Part shown: in pieces, positions 8,485 to 16,456 of the stretch | Layout: every line of letters starts with the position of its first letter | How positions within the stretch are numbered: position 1 is the first letter of the stretch | From: Trichomonas tenax | Taxonomy: Eukaryota > Parabasalia > Trichomonadida > Trichomonadidae | NCBI GenBank assembly: GCA_023091735.1 | Contig: JALKBU010000071.1 | Coordinates: 1 to 64,000, forward strand | DNA length: 64,000 nucleotides | Direction: 5' to 3' | The notes under the pieces: generated by a model | What the model was told of the DNA's origin: nothing | What the model saw: the letters and a program-made list of their open reading frames with translations, nothing else | Databases searched by the model: none | Program-made: the position numbers and the translations under genes

Positions 8485-9666
8485 TTAAGCATCCTGATAG
8501 TACTTATCACTGATGTACTTGCAAATAGCATCAGCTGTCTGAACGACCTGATCACCGTTAAGGGCAACGATCTTATATTCAACAATTGGACGATCTTCAG
8601 AAAGTGGAGCAGCCTTGTCAAGGAATCTCTGGATGAGGTACTGGGCGCATGCCTCTGGATTGTGGCTGTCACCTGTGAACTCTGGGAAGATCTTGATGAA
8701 AGCATCTGTATTCTTGATCTTCTCCTCGAATACGTCGAATTTGTTGCAAACAAGGAAGATTGGAGAGTTGGCGAACTTCTCCTGATGTGTGATGTTGCCG
8801 AAGATTTCAAGAGAGTCGTTGATACGGAGAACATTCTGATCTTCGAACATTGGCTTGTCGAATTCAGCGAAGGAAACGCAGAAGATGACACCCTCGACCT
8901 GGTCCATAACGTTGGCCCACTTGGAACGCTCAGACTTCTGACCACCAACATCGAAGATTCTGATTCTTGCGCCCTGGAGGTCGAATGTGATAGCCTCGAT
9001 ACCGATTGAGCGGATGCGAGCGCGGAGAACATCCTCGTTGGATGGGATGTAGTCCTCCTCAGCTAGTTGGTCGATTTTCTCGAAGAAGTATGGCATGTGG
9101 TCTGGAACAGCTGTTTCGTCCTTGTGTTCGAAGGCCTTCTTGATCTGCTCGTTCTCCCAAAGTGCCTTGAGCTTCTCGACTAATTCCTCATTAAACTCGC
9201 AGTCCTGTGGATCAACATCTACGATATCCTGAGCCATGGAAGTAATTTCTTCGTCCTCGATCTCGATGCTGTTGTGCTCGAGCCAAACGAGTAAGAGCTG
9301 CATTGTTTCGACGAGGTTTCCGCGGATAGTACGTAAGAAATCACGGCAGTCCTTCTCGTTGAAGCCGTTCAAGTAGCGGAGCTTGAGCTGGCGTGTGAAT
9401 GTTGTCTTTCCTGATTCACCAGCGCCGCACAAAAGAAGTCCATAAGCCTCATTTGCATCATCCTCGACAGCGACGACTTTCGGTGCTGGTTCGGCTGGTT
9501 TCGGTGGCTCTGGTTCTGGCTGTGGCTCTGGTTTCGGAGGCTCTGGCTCCGGCTGTGGTGTTGGCTCTGGTTTCGGTGGCTCCGGCTCTGGCTTCTTCTT
9601 CTGCACTGGCGCAGCAGGAAGTGTGGCGTTGGATGGTTCAGTTGGCTTTGATGCTGAGCAACCCAT
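8485..9666 (-). CDS. Heterotrimeric G-protein alpha subunit
   Basis: A 393-residue G-alpha protein. It starts MGCSASK, with Gly2 and Cys3 suited to myristoylation and palmitoylation. Residues 24-62 form a Pro-Glu-Lys repeat tract (PEPEPPKPEP type) not found in animal G-alpha. The GTPase core has the P-loop GAGESGKTT (81-89), the helical domain (about 95-205), switch I with the arginine finger (R217 in RARIRSIGI), switch II DVGGQKSERSKW (239-250, catalytic Gln243 present) and NKFD (308-311). The switch I Thr that binds Mg is Ser220, and the usual TCAT guanine-contact motif is not evident near 367-375. It should act at the plasma membrane downstream of a receptor or activator; beta-gamma partners are not in this window. 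The stop TAA is followed by A, giving the TAAA typical of trichomonad poly(A) signals. G/C-rich codon choice suggests good expression. Confidence 0.95.
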   Translation of the reverse strand: MGCSASKPTEPSNATLPAAPVQKKKPEPEPPKPEPTPQPEPEPPKPEPQPEPEPPKPAEPAPKVVAVEDDANEAYGLLLCGAGESGKTTFTRQLKLRYLNGFNEKDCRDFLRTIRGNLVETMQLLLVWLEHNSIEIEDEEITSMAQDIVDVDPQDCEFNEELVEKLKALWENEQIKKAFEHKDETAVPDHMPYFFEKIDQLAEEDYIPSNEDVLRARIRSIGIEAITFDLQGARIRIFDVGGQKSERSKWANVMDQVEGVIFCVSFAEFDKPMFEDQNVLRINDSLEIFGNITHQEKFANSPIFLVCNKFDVFEEKIKNTDAFIKIFPEFTGDSHNPEACAQYLIQRFLDKAAPLSEDRPIVEYKIVALNGDQVVQTADAICKYISDKYYQDA

Positions 9667-9691
9667 CTTTTTAAATTTATTATGTCAGGCG

Positions 9692-9719
9692 AAAAATTGA
9701 CAAAAAACCGTCAATTTTT
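9692..9719. promoter_or_regulatory. Inverted repeat with initiator-like TTTGTCAATTTT upstream of G-alpha
   Basis: AAAAATTGAC and GTCAATTTTT form a perfect 10-bp inverted repeat with an 8-base spacer, 26 bases upstream of the G-alpha ATG. On the gene strand one arm reads TTTTTTGTCAATTTTT, like the sites before the kinase, PEN-2 and Dus genes. Trichomonad initiators have the core TCA(+1)Y(T/A); transcription probably starts in or near this arm. Confidence 0.5.
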
Positions 9720-10392
9720 TTTCTATTAAAGATAAAAAAGTGACATACTCATTATTTCCTTTTTCAAAATTCACACCTTTATAGCATATTTAGAACTTGT
9801 TTAGCTATATCAAACTAATCTGCATCATCTGTTTTATAGTATTCATGTAACAGAATATAGTGCTGTCGTATAAAATTGCTGGATTTGAAATCTTATTTGC
9901 TCTACCGTTGTTTTTAGCTGTGTAGATGTTGTCGGTGTGTACTTTTGTGAGTATTGAATTAGCAGAGAACCTTTATAGAGACTGTTTGTCAAAATTGGAA
10001 ATTTTTGTCTAAATTTTCGAATGTTTTATTGCGACCATTGGGCATGGGAGCTGAATGTGAATCTCCAGTTTGCGTAATGGTCTCTGTTTTTTTTTTAATT
10101 TTATTATTTCAAATTGAGCATTATTCAAAAGAAATTTAGAAGCTCTATACTGTGAACTAAATAACACAACGCCTAATTATTGATAATTTCGAAGAATTAG
10201 GTATTCAATTTTATATCATCTAAACTTTGCTGGATAAGTCAGGGATTGGATATACCTCAGAAACCTGTTTTGTGGATCTAATATCTCCTATTAACGTTAA
10301 ATGAGTTATAAAACATTAAATTATGATTGATATTTTAGATTTGATTAACAATCATTATTTCTAGTCCATTGTATTATCTTCGATTGTAAAAA
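9720..10392. other. Gene-free A/T-rich stretch
   Basis: No gene or clear repeat is seen between the G-alpha promoter and the small ORF at 10393. Confidence 0.5.
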
Positions 10393-10554
10393 ATGAAATT
10401 AGTTTTATCAATTGATGATGGAAATATGCTCAATGACATTGATCATGGACAGCATATTGGAGGATGCAATAATAGCTTGAAAAAAGCAGAAGCATTATAT
10501 TCAGATGGCAATATTTTTATTGAAACAATGAACGTTCAGCAGTTTGAAAAATGA
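10393..10554 (+). CDS. Small hypothetical ORF (53 aa)
   Basis: An ATG-initiated frame, MKLVLSIDDGNML at its N-terminus, ends in TGA at 10552. The residue composition is balanced for such A/T-rich DNA (GQHIGGCNN, KKAEALYSDGN), so it may be a gene fragment. It has no recognisable domain. The region after it, up to 11013, shows no gene. Confidence 0.25.
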   Translation: MKLVLSIDDGNMLNDIDHGQHIGGCNNSLKKAEALYSDGNIFIETMNVQQFEK

Positions 10555-11013
10555 AAAATGAAACAACAAATGATTCTCGTACTACTTCATCATGTATTTC
10601 CTTTTTGGACGATTGATTCGTATTTGCCATTGATTTGTACAAGAAAAAATCGAAAACTGTCAAAAAATGGATCTTGCTGTCGATTCGCGAATCGAATAAC
10701 GTCACAAGGTTGATATCTTTTTAAAGGAAAAAGAAATGACATTGACTGGAAATTTTCCTTGACTCGTATGTGTTATGTGTCCATTTTAGGCATGTTTAAC
10801 CTCCGTGGAATTAAAATTTTAATTTGTGAGGAATTCGAACATGAAACTCACCGCGTTTTTTCAGTTATAATTATAGCCTCCTATATTGAAAAATTATAGC
10901 CCTTGATATAGTTGAATACCTATTGCCTAAGTTTCAGCCAAAAATATAATAATATACGACTAATTCATTCAAAAGAAAATTGTGGGTATTTAAAGGGAAC
11001 ACATTTTACTAAG

Positions 11014-11337
11014 ATGGTAAGGAAGGCAATGAACACAGTGAGAGGAAAATGCGCCACTATCATTTTGAAGAGTCCATATAGCACCATGGAAAGGATTATT
11101 AAATTAGAAAAAGATGGAACATTGCCTAAAGACGTATTAGCGAATTTTGATTGCGAGCAAGTCTCTGAACTACCTACAACAGGTATGCTTACTGAATGCA
11201 CCTCTCAGGATGTGCAAGACTATTACCCTTATGTATCTCCTTTTGAAGGATTTCAACAAAATGATTTCTGCTTTGAGTTTCAATCACAATCTGAAGACTT
11301 TAACTGCAGCTTCGATGATCTTAATTCTTCACAATAA
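11014..11337 (+). CDS. Hypothetical protein (107 aa)
   Basis: The first ATG in the frame is at 11014 (MVRKAMNTVRGKCA). The frame is open for another 34 codons upstream but with no ATG, so the gene may be a 5'-truncated copy of something longer. The N-terminal half is basic (KSPYSTMERIIKLEKDG). The C-terminal half is acidic and rich in Phe, Ser and Gln (FEFQSQSEDFNCSFDDLNSSQ region), a composition common in transactivation or disordered tails. A small DNA-binding regulator is conceivable, but no family is recognised. Confidence 0.4.
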   Translation: MVRKAMNTVRGKCATIILKSPYSTMERIIKLEKDGTLPKDVLANFDCEQVSELPTTGMLTECTSQDVQDYYPYVSPFEGFQQNDFCFEFQSQSEDFNCSFDDLNSSQ

Positions 11338-11666
11338 TCACACTTCTCTGAGGTTTTTATTTTTTATATTCTCGATACTTTTATTTTTTTATAATTAAAG
11401 CGCTGTTTAATACTATTGCTCATCAAAAAATCCATTTTTCATTACGGGTTTTCAAAAAAAAGTTACGACAATCAAAAGATGACATATTTCCAATCAAATG
11501 AGTTCACTTCTAATGCTTGAATCGTTAGCGATCAGTCACTTGATTCATTCATTATCTTGACAATATTTATAATATGATAGATTATTGCAAAACAGGTTAT
11601 ATTGTGATGATTTAAAGCATGAGATGGTAATATTTACAAGTGAATAAGTGAAAGAAAAACAATAAA

Positions 11667-12917
11667 TTATTGAGGCTTGACGGAATAGCATCTAGCTACA
11701 GAAACGCGCACAGCAGGACGCACTATTGGTCTAAATGTCGCCTGTTGTGGCGTAGGAACGATTGGTGAAGGCATGGGAACTTGCGATTCTTTTTCTGGAG
11801 AACGCGTAATTTGAATGGATCTGCCTTGACTGACAGCATCCACATTGATATTTGACAGCATTTTGTTGGGTTGTGGAGTACTATTAGAAGCAGAAGGCCT
11901 TGCTCTCATTGCTGTTTTCATTTCGAACGTAACTTTGGCCTTTCTGAGCATCTTATAGACTGCTGTTGTATCATCATATATTCCCATAAACAAGTTCTGT
12001 CTTAGATTTGCAGTGTTGATTCCTATTCCTTCCATTTGAGATACAATTTCTGGATAGACTGTAATTTTCTGTACTTTTTTTTGATATGCATAAATTGCAT
12101 CATACTCGAGCTTTGAAAACCAAGGATGTTCCTTGATCTTGTCCAAAGTGATTCTGAGTAAAGGATCTTTTGTTAATAACTTTTGGAGTAAGTCAGCTAA
12201 CGCAGGTGATATCGACGGTGGTATTTGTAGCTGCTGGTAAACGATAAGCTGAAGTGTCTTCTTGATATTCTCGTCTTCGAATGGCAAACATCCGAGAGCC
12301 ATGGCGTAGAGAAGGACTCCTGTGCTCCACGTGTCGGCGGCAGGTGTATATCCATATCCCATGATCATCTCCGGTGGAACGTAAGCCGGTGAACCGCATT
12401 TAGTGTCAAAAACGTTGTTATCGTCTGTGAACACGTTACTAAGGCCGAAATCAATCAATCTTAGGTTAAAGAACTTATCCAACAGGATGTTCTCGGCTTT
12501 TAAATCACGATGAGCGACTTTCTTCTCTTTGTGGAGGTATTCCAAAACAGAGAACAACTGGACGAAGTATATTCTCGCGATTGGCTCAATCAGCTTTCCA
12601 TTTTTATTAATAAACGTCAAAAGGTCACCGTTTGGTGAAAATTCCATGACTAAATAGTGATTATTATCATCTTCGTAAACTGCGAAGAGTTCATTGATCA
12701 TCGGATGATTCATTTGCTTCAATAGGCTGACTTCTCGCTGAAAGCGTGTCACAGTCTTCTCGTCAGAGAAGTTTTGTTTGCTTATAACTTTAATAGCGAC
12801 GTCGAGTTTCGTTAGTTTGTGCATTCCTCTATATACACTGGAGAAAGCGCCGCTGCCAACTTTGTTTAGAATTGTGAACTGCCCAATGGACTCGGGAATG
12901 ATCAGTGATTCGCTCAT
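11667..12917 (-). CDS. Ser/Thr protein kinase, CAMK/SNF1-like
   Basis: 416 residues from the ATG complementary to 12915-12917. The open frame extends five codons further to a TTG, which I reject as a start. The kinase domain fills about residues 14-270: glycine loop GSGAFSSV (21-28), VAIK with the catalytic Lys43, HRDLKAEN (136-143), DFG (156-158), CGSPAYVPPEM in the activation segment and DTWSTGVLLYA in subdomain IX. HRDLKAEN with an LRLIDFGLSN segment and GSPAYVPPE is the pattern of the SNF1/AMPK/MARK branch of CAMK kinases. Residues 271-416 hold a linker and a Pro/Ser/Thr-rich tail with no recognised domain. All catalytic residues are present, so it should be active. It lies alone; the downstream neighbour is on the other strand. 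Confidence 0.92.
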   Translation of the reverse strand: MSESLIIPESIGQFTILNKVGSGAFSSVYRGMHKLTKLDVAIKVISKQNFSDEKTVTRFQREVSLLKQMNHPMINELFAVYEDDNNHYLVMEFSPNGDLLTFINKNGKLIEPIARIYFVQLFSVLEYLHKEKKVAHRDLKAENILLDKFFNLRLIDFGLSNVFTDDNNVFDTKCGSPAYVPPEMIMGYGYTPAADTWSTGVLLYAMALGCLPFEDENIKKTLQLIVYQQLQIPPSISPALADLLQKLLTKDPLLRITLDKIKEHPWFSKLEYDAIYAYQKKVQKITVYPEIVSQMEGIGINTANLRQNLFMGIYDDTTAVYKMLRKAKVTFEMKTAMRARPSASNSTPQPNKMLSNINVDAVSQGRSIQITRSPEKESQVPMPSPIVPTPQQATFRPIVRPAVRVSVARCYSVKPQ

Positions 12918-12921
12918 CAAC

Positions 12922-12934
12922 AAAATTGACAAAA
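12922..12934 (-). promoter_or_regulatory. Initiator-like TTTTGTCAATTTT before the kinase start
   Basis: On the gene strand TTTTGTCAATTTT ends five bases before the ATG. The core GTCAATT matches the trichomonad initiator form and the site before G-alpha. Very short leaders are normal in trichomonads. Confidence 0.5.
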
Positions 12935-13490
12935 TTCAAATTGTTACTAGTATACATTTGCTCCAATATGACTTTATAAATAAAAAAATGATAAAAATAT
13001 TTGAGAAAATAACGATTATATATTGCGAATGAGCACGTTAATAAACCGTAAAAATCTCTTAAAAATATTTGTGAAGAAAAGATGCTACAACACTATGCAA
13101 TTAAAATTACGAAAACAATCGCGTGAAATGTGCTGATGCGCAGTTTAACGTACAGTAAATTTTATTTTTGAAAATAGCGATCACAAAAATAAGATCGTGA
13201 ACTTTACAAAAACTTTTGAGAAACACGAAAACGTATTTTCCAAAATAATGCACAAAACATATTGGTGAGTATAATTCATTAAAGAAATTTTGAATGCTTT
13301 ATTTTTTTGAATGGGTGGTGAAAAATATTATTAGTTCATTATATTCTATATATTATTTACAGCTACTTTTAGCAACATTTTTAACAAAAAGTATCGCTTT
13401 GGAGCTTTTTAACATCATAAATCGGACTTACATATATAATTATATTGATCTATTAGATTCAAAATGGATTTTTCCAAACAAATTCATTTT
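12935..13490. other. Gene-free A/T-rich stretch
   Basis: Upstream region of the kinase gene. The short frame at 13294-13497 is hydrophobic A/T translation without features and is not called a gene. Confidence 0.5.
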
Positions 13491-13672
13491 CAAATAAATA
13501 TATCGCCTTATTTTTGTCTTTTATTATTGCCAATCCAAATTATAGCAGATTGACTATATCACAAATCCGATAATTTTGATTTTTGCCATCAATTCATAAT
13601 TTTTCATCAAATATCGATATATCTCCTTCATTCTTTGCCATATTATTCTGCATACATATTGAAACATATAGG
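13491..13672 (-). repeat. 182-bp dispersed repeat, copy B (inverted)
   Basis: Inverted, nearly identical copy of 4482-4663. The two copies bracket about 8.8 kb that contains the surface protein, G-alpha and kinase genes. Copy B directly adjoins the hairpin at 13681-13789, which copy A lacks. Confidence 0.9.
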
Positions 13673-13680
13673 CAGTATAC

Positions 13681-13789
13681 GAAGTGTGATTTCTAGGTCC
13701 ATCCAAATTTCTTGAGTTAAGGGCTCGTAACTCCGTTCCTCACCCTTAACTAAAAGACCTTCAGCAGTGTACCTAAAAATCCACACTTC
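13681..13789. repeat. Nested inverted repeat (about 110 bp)
   Basis: Outer arms GAAGTGTGATTTCTAGGT (13681-13698) and ACCTAAAAATCCACACTTC (13771-13789) pair with one gap and one mismatch. Inner arms GTTAAGGG (13716-13723) and CCCTTAAC (13743-13750) pair perfectly. It may be a small inverted-repeat element or a folded RNA. It does not match a tRNA. Confidence 0.7.
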
Positions 13790-14381
13790 TGAAATGTTTA
13801 TAACCAATACAATAAATTACTTAAACCCACTTATGATTTAACTTTTATAATAAATTGTTACATTTTCCCCCTTAACTCCACAAAGGTGAAAAATCTTATA
13901 GATTTTATTACCGACTGGGGCACATTAATGAGTAAAAATAATGAAATGTGATGAAAAATTTGTGAGGGAGTATTCGAAAAATTGAATGAAAACGAAATGA
14001 CAAATTAGTGGTTTCTTTGAATATTGAATGTAGATAATCGTCAGCACGTTAATGAAAATGTGCAGAGATGCATAATGAACACAATTTATGGACAATTTAT
14101 GAATGGAGAGTAATGAATGATTTAAATTTTATAGTATAGTAGGGGGGTTATTTGCCAAAATTTGCAAACGCCTCATTTTTGATGTATTGACCCCATTTTT
14201 GAAGGATTTAACGCTTAATTTCCGACAGTCTGAACGATTCAATATTACAAGGCTGCAGTTGAAAATTAGATTATTATTTTTTATATTATTTAATTTTTTA
14301 TTCTTACATAAACAGCGGATAATGTCGAATATAAAAAGTGAGGCTACGCCAGACACTTCGTGACATAAAATAGATGAAAGA
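13790..14381. other. Gene-free stretch
   Basis: No gene is seen. The minus-strand frame at 14129-14398 looks random. Confidence 0.45.
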
Positions 14382-14741
14382 GTGATTGATGATAGCACTT
14401 TGTGCCTGGAACCTTCGGTTCTCGGAGTTCCAGTTTATATTTTAAGATTTAAAGCTAAACAATACTATAGAATGATAAACCCTGAGTACATAAAGCATTT
14501 ATTTATTAAAGAAGACTGTAAGGTATTGAATGCAGAAGACTATGAAAACTCTAAATCAATAATTAGATATAAATATATTGGAAATGATGAAAGATGTAAA
14601 GATAAAGATAGAATTTATACAGTAAGATATAATGAATGGAAAAATGATAAAATAAGAAAACAATTCAGAAATAAAACATCATATTTTAAATCAAGTATTT
14701 CAGAAACCATTCGTATGAATAGGTTAATGTATGAATCATAA
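14382..14741 (+). pseudogene. 5'-truncated unknown ORF of a virus-like element
   Basis: An open frame of about 119 codons ends at 14741. It has no ATG at its start (GTG at 14382, an in-frame TGA a few codons upstream), and the first internal ATG is about 30 codons in. The residues look coding (VPVYILRFKAKQYYRMINPE; then a charged stretch with DERCKDKDRIYTVRYNEWK), so I read it as a gene that has lost its 5' end. No family is recognised. It is followed by another broken frame and by the tail-fibre-like gene, so it may be part of the same decayed element. Confidence 0.4.
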
Positions 14742-15017
14742 ATCCTTTTTCAATATTGAATAATTTCATAACACCACAAGTTTTAAAATTTAGAGCACCA
14801 GATAAACATACAAGACATATATGTTTTATTTTTACTAATTATAATTAGTGAAAAAGATTTTTACCCCATTTATTTTTTGATAGACTCTTAAATAGTTTTT
14901 TTTTAAAAAATTGACGAAATGTGATTTTTCACTTCGCTCCTTTGGAGCTCAAGGGTGAAACCCGTTTGTAATTTTTCTTACTTTTTTTGAAATAATTTAT
15001 TTTTTAATTCGTAAGAA

Positions 15018-15424
15018 ATGAGCTCAGACCTTCAGTATGTAACAGTCAATAAATTAATTGAAGCACTTAATCCAATTTTGGATGGTGTTAAACAAGTTGA
15101 TGTTTACTTTTGTGATTATGTTGAAAGCTTATATTATAAAGGAAAAACATAATATTAAACCAATTGCATTTGCTTTTGATGGTCAATTAGTGGATAATGA
15201 AAAGATATGAGAATGGTTGCCTGATATATTATATTTGACAAACTTAATAGACAAATGGTTTAAGAGACTTATCAAAAATATTATATCGTGTTATGATTAA
15301 AACAGAAACAAAAGAATATAACGGAGTTAGTTATAAACATTTAGCAAACTTTGGACGTAGGACAAAGTTTGCTAAATATTCCCCTATCAGCTCAATTCCC
15401 AATATAAATTCCAAACAAAAATAA
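15018..15424 (+). pseudogene. Frame-broken coding remnant in the virus-like segment
   Basis: An ATG at 15018 opens 45 codons (MSSDLQYVTVNKLIEALNPI at the N-terminus) ending in TAA. The next frame carries on in coding style (IKPIAFAFDGQLVDNEKI), stops at TGA, resumes (EWLPDILYLTNLIDKWFKR) to 15300, and a third frame continues from 15294 to 15424 (EYNGVSYKHLANFGRRTKF). The run suggests one gene with two frameshifts and at least one stop. A perfect 15-bp inverted repeat (15339-15353 and 15363-15377) lies in its 3' part. No family is recognised. Confidence 0.45.
15339..15377. repeat. Perfect 15-bp inverted repeat with 9-base loop
   Basis: ATTTAGCAAACTTTG (15339-15353) and its exact reverse complement (15363-15377) flank GACGTAGGA. 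It lies in the decayed element between the broken ORF and the tail-fibre-like gene. Confidence 0.85.
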
Positions 15425-15528
15425 AAAAAATAATTAAAAAAATCAATATTTTTTTATCAAATAAATTTCAAGTTATACATATCAGTATTCTTTCCCAGAG
15501 AGATTACAGAAGTTGTTTAATAAAGATG

Positions 15529-16443
15529 TTATTTATTTCTATACCAACAATAAACTGTAATATATGGTGGCATATAATCTGTATTTTTAAATTCTGGATT
15601 ATCATATGTGTGTATAAATGAATTTTTATTATCAAATGTTAATTCTGGTACCCAATAATCACTATGTGTAATAGTACTTGCTTTAAATCCACCAGAATTA
15701 GAATCTTGCCACATACAGTTATGGTTATGTTGTGGTAAGTTACTAACAGATATCTTTTTAGAACCACCAGTTTGATTACTACTATTAGCACAATATAAGA
15801 ATATATCTGTAATTTGTGTCCAAACACCAAATCCAAATAAATCATATGGATTAGTATTATTAATAGATGTATAGATAGAACCTATTGGATATATAAACTC
15901 TAATATATCGTTATTTCTAATTCGCAAATGATTTTTATTATTTATATCATCTACTTGTAATGATTCGAATTTATTATGTGTATGATTAACATCAGATTTA
16001 TTATTTAATTCTTCAATTACATTTAATCTATTATTCGAATTTGGTTCCATATATATTATATCATTATTCATAATCAGACCTGTTGTAAATGTTGGTGGTT
16101 TAATTGCTTGAACACCATCAGTAGTATACACATAAGCATCAATTTCATTTATTGATACTTTATTAAATTTCGTATGTGTATGATCATTATAAGCTCTTTT
16201 ATGAATTTCATTTAATAAAGCATCATAACCTTCTTCTAAACCTATTATTTGTTCTATTTGATGTGTATGATTAACATCAGATTTATTATTTAATTCTTCA
16301 ATTACATTTAATCTATTATTCGAATTTGGTTCCATATATATTATATCATTATTCGTAATCAGACCTCCTATAAATGTTGGTGGTTTAATTAAAGCTACTC
16401 CACCTTCTTCATAATTCCAAGGAGTGATTTTATTTAGCGTCAT
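15529..16443 (-). CDS. Phage tail-fibre / collar-like protein
   Basis: 304 residues from an ATG complementary to 16441-16443. The C-terminal half resembles receptor-binding tips of phage short tail fibres and collar proteins: FIYPIGSIYTSINNTNP, FGVWTQI, then SVSNLPQHNHN, where an HxH pair holds metal in T4 gp12-like trimers, and a closing YMPPYITVYCWYR. The N-terminal half has two nearly identical 45-residue repeats (about 17-61 and 112-156; KPPTF...GL..NNDIIYMEPNSN...HTH), whose DNA is also nearly identical, plus further HTH triplets, as in trimeric fibre shafts. Such genes belong to virus-like elements and not to host housekeeping. The frame is intact although neighbouring element ORFs are broken. 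Its start lies 13 bp from the divergent surface-protein pseudogene. Host receptor and function are unknown. Confidence 0.7.
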   Translation of the reverse strand: MTLNKITPWNYEEGGVALIKPPTFIGGLITNNDIIYMEPNSNNRLNVIEELNNKSDVNHTHQIEQIIGLEEGYDALLNEIHKRAYNDHTHTKFNKVSINEIDAYVYTTDGVQAIKPPTFTTGLIMNNDIIYMEPNSNNRLNVIEELNNKSDVNHTHNKFESLQVDDINNKNHLRIRNNDILEFIYPIGSIYTSINNTNPYDLFGFGVWTQITDIFLYCANSSNQTGGSKKISVSNLPQHNHNCMWQDSNSGGFKASTITHSDYWVPELTFDNKNSFIHTYDNPEFKNTDYMPPYITVYCWYRNK

Positions 16444-16456
16444 AGTTCAGTTTTCG

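Noticed and set aside
8466..9032. Ser-rich minus-strand frame inside G-alpha, and plus-strand frames at 8662-9009 and 9399-9674
   Set aside because: Alternate-frame shadows of the G-alpha gene.
12918..12932. Five-residue extension of the kinase
   Set aside because: It starts with TTG and runs through the initiator-like motif.
13681..13789. tRNA gene
   Set aside because: No acceptor stem with CCA position, no T-loop B-box GGTTCGANTCC and wrong arm spacing.
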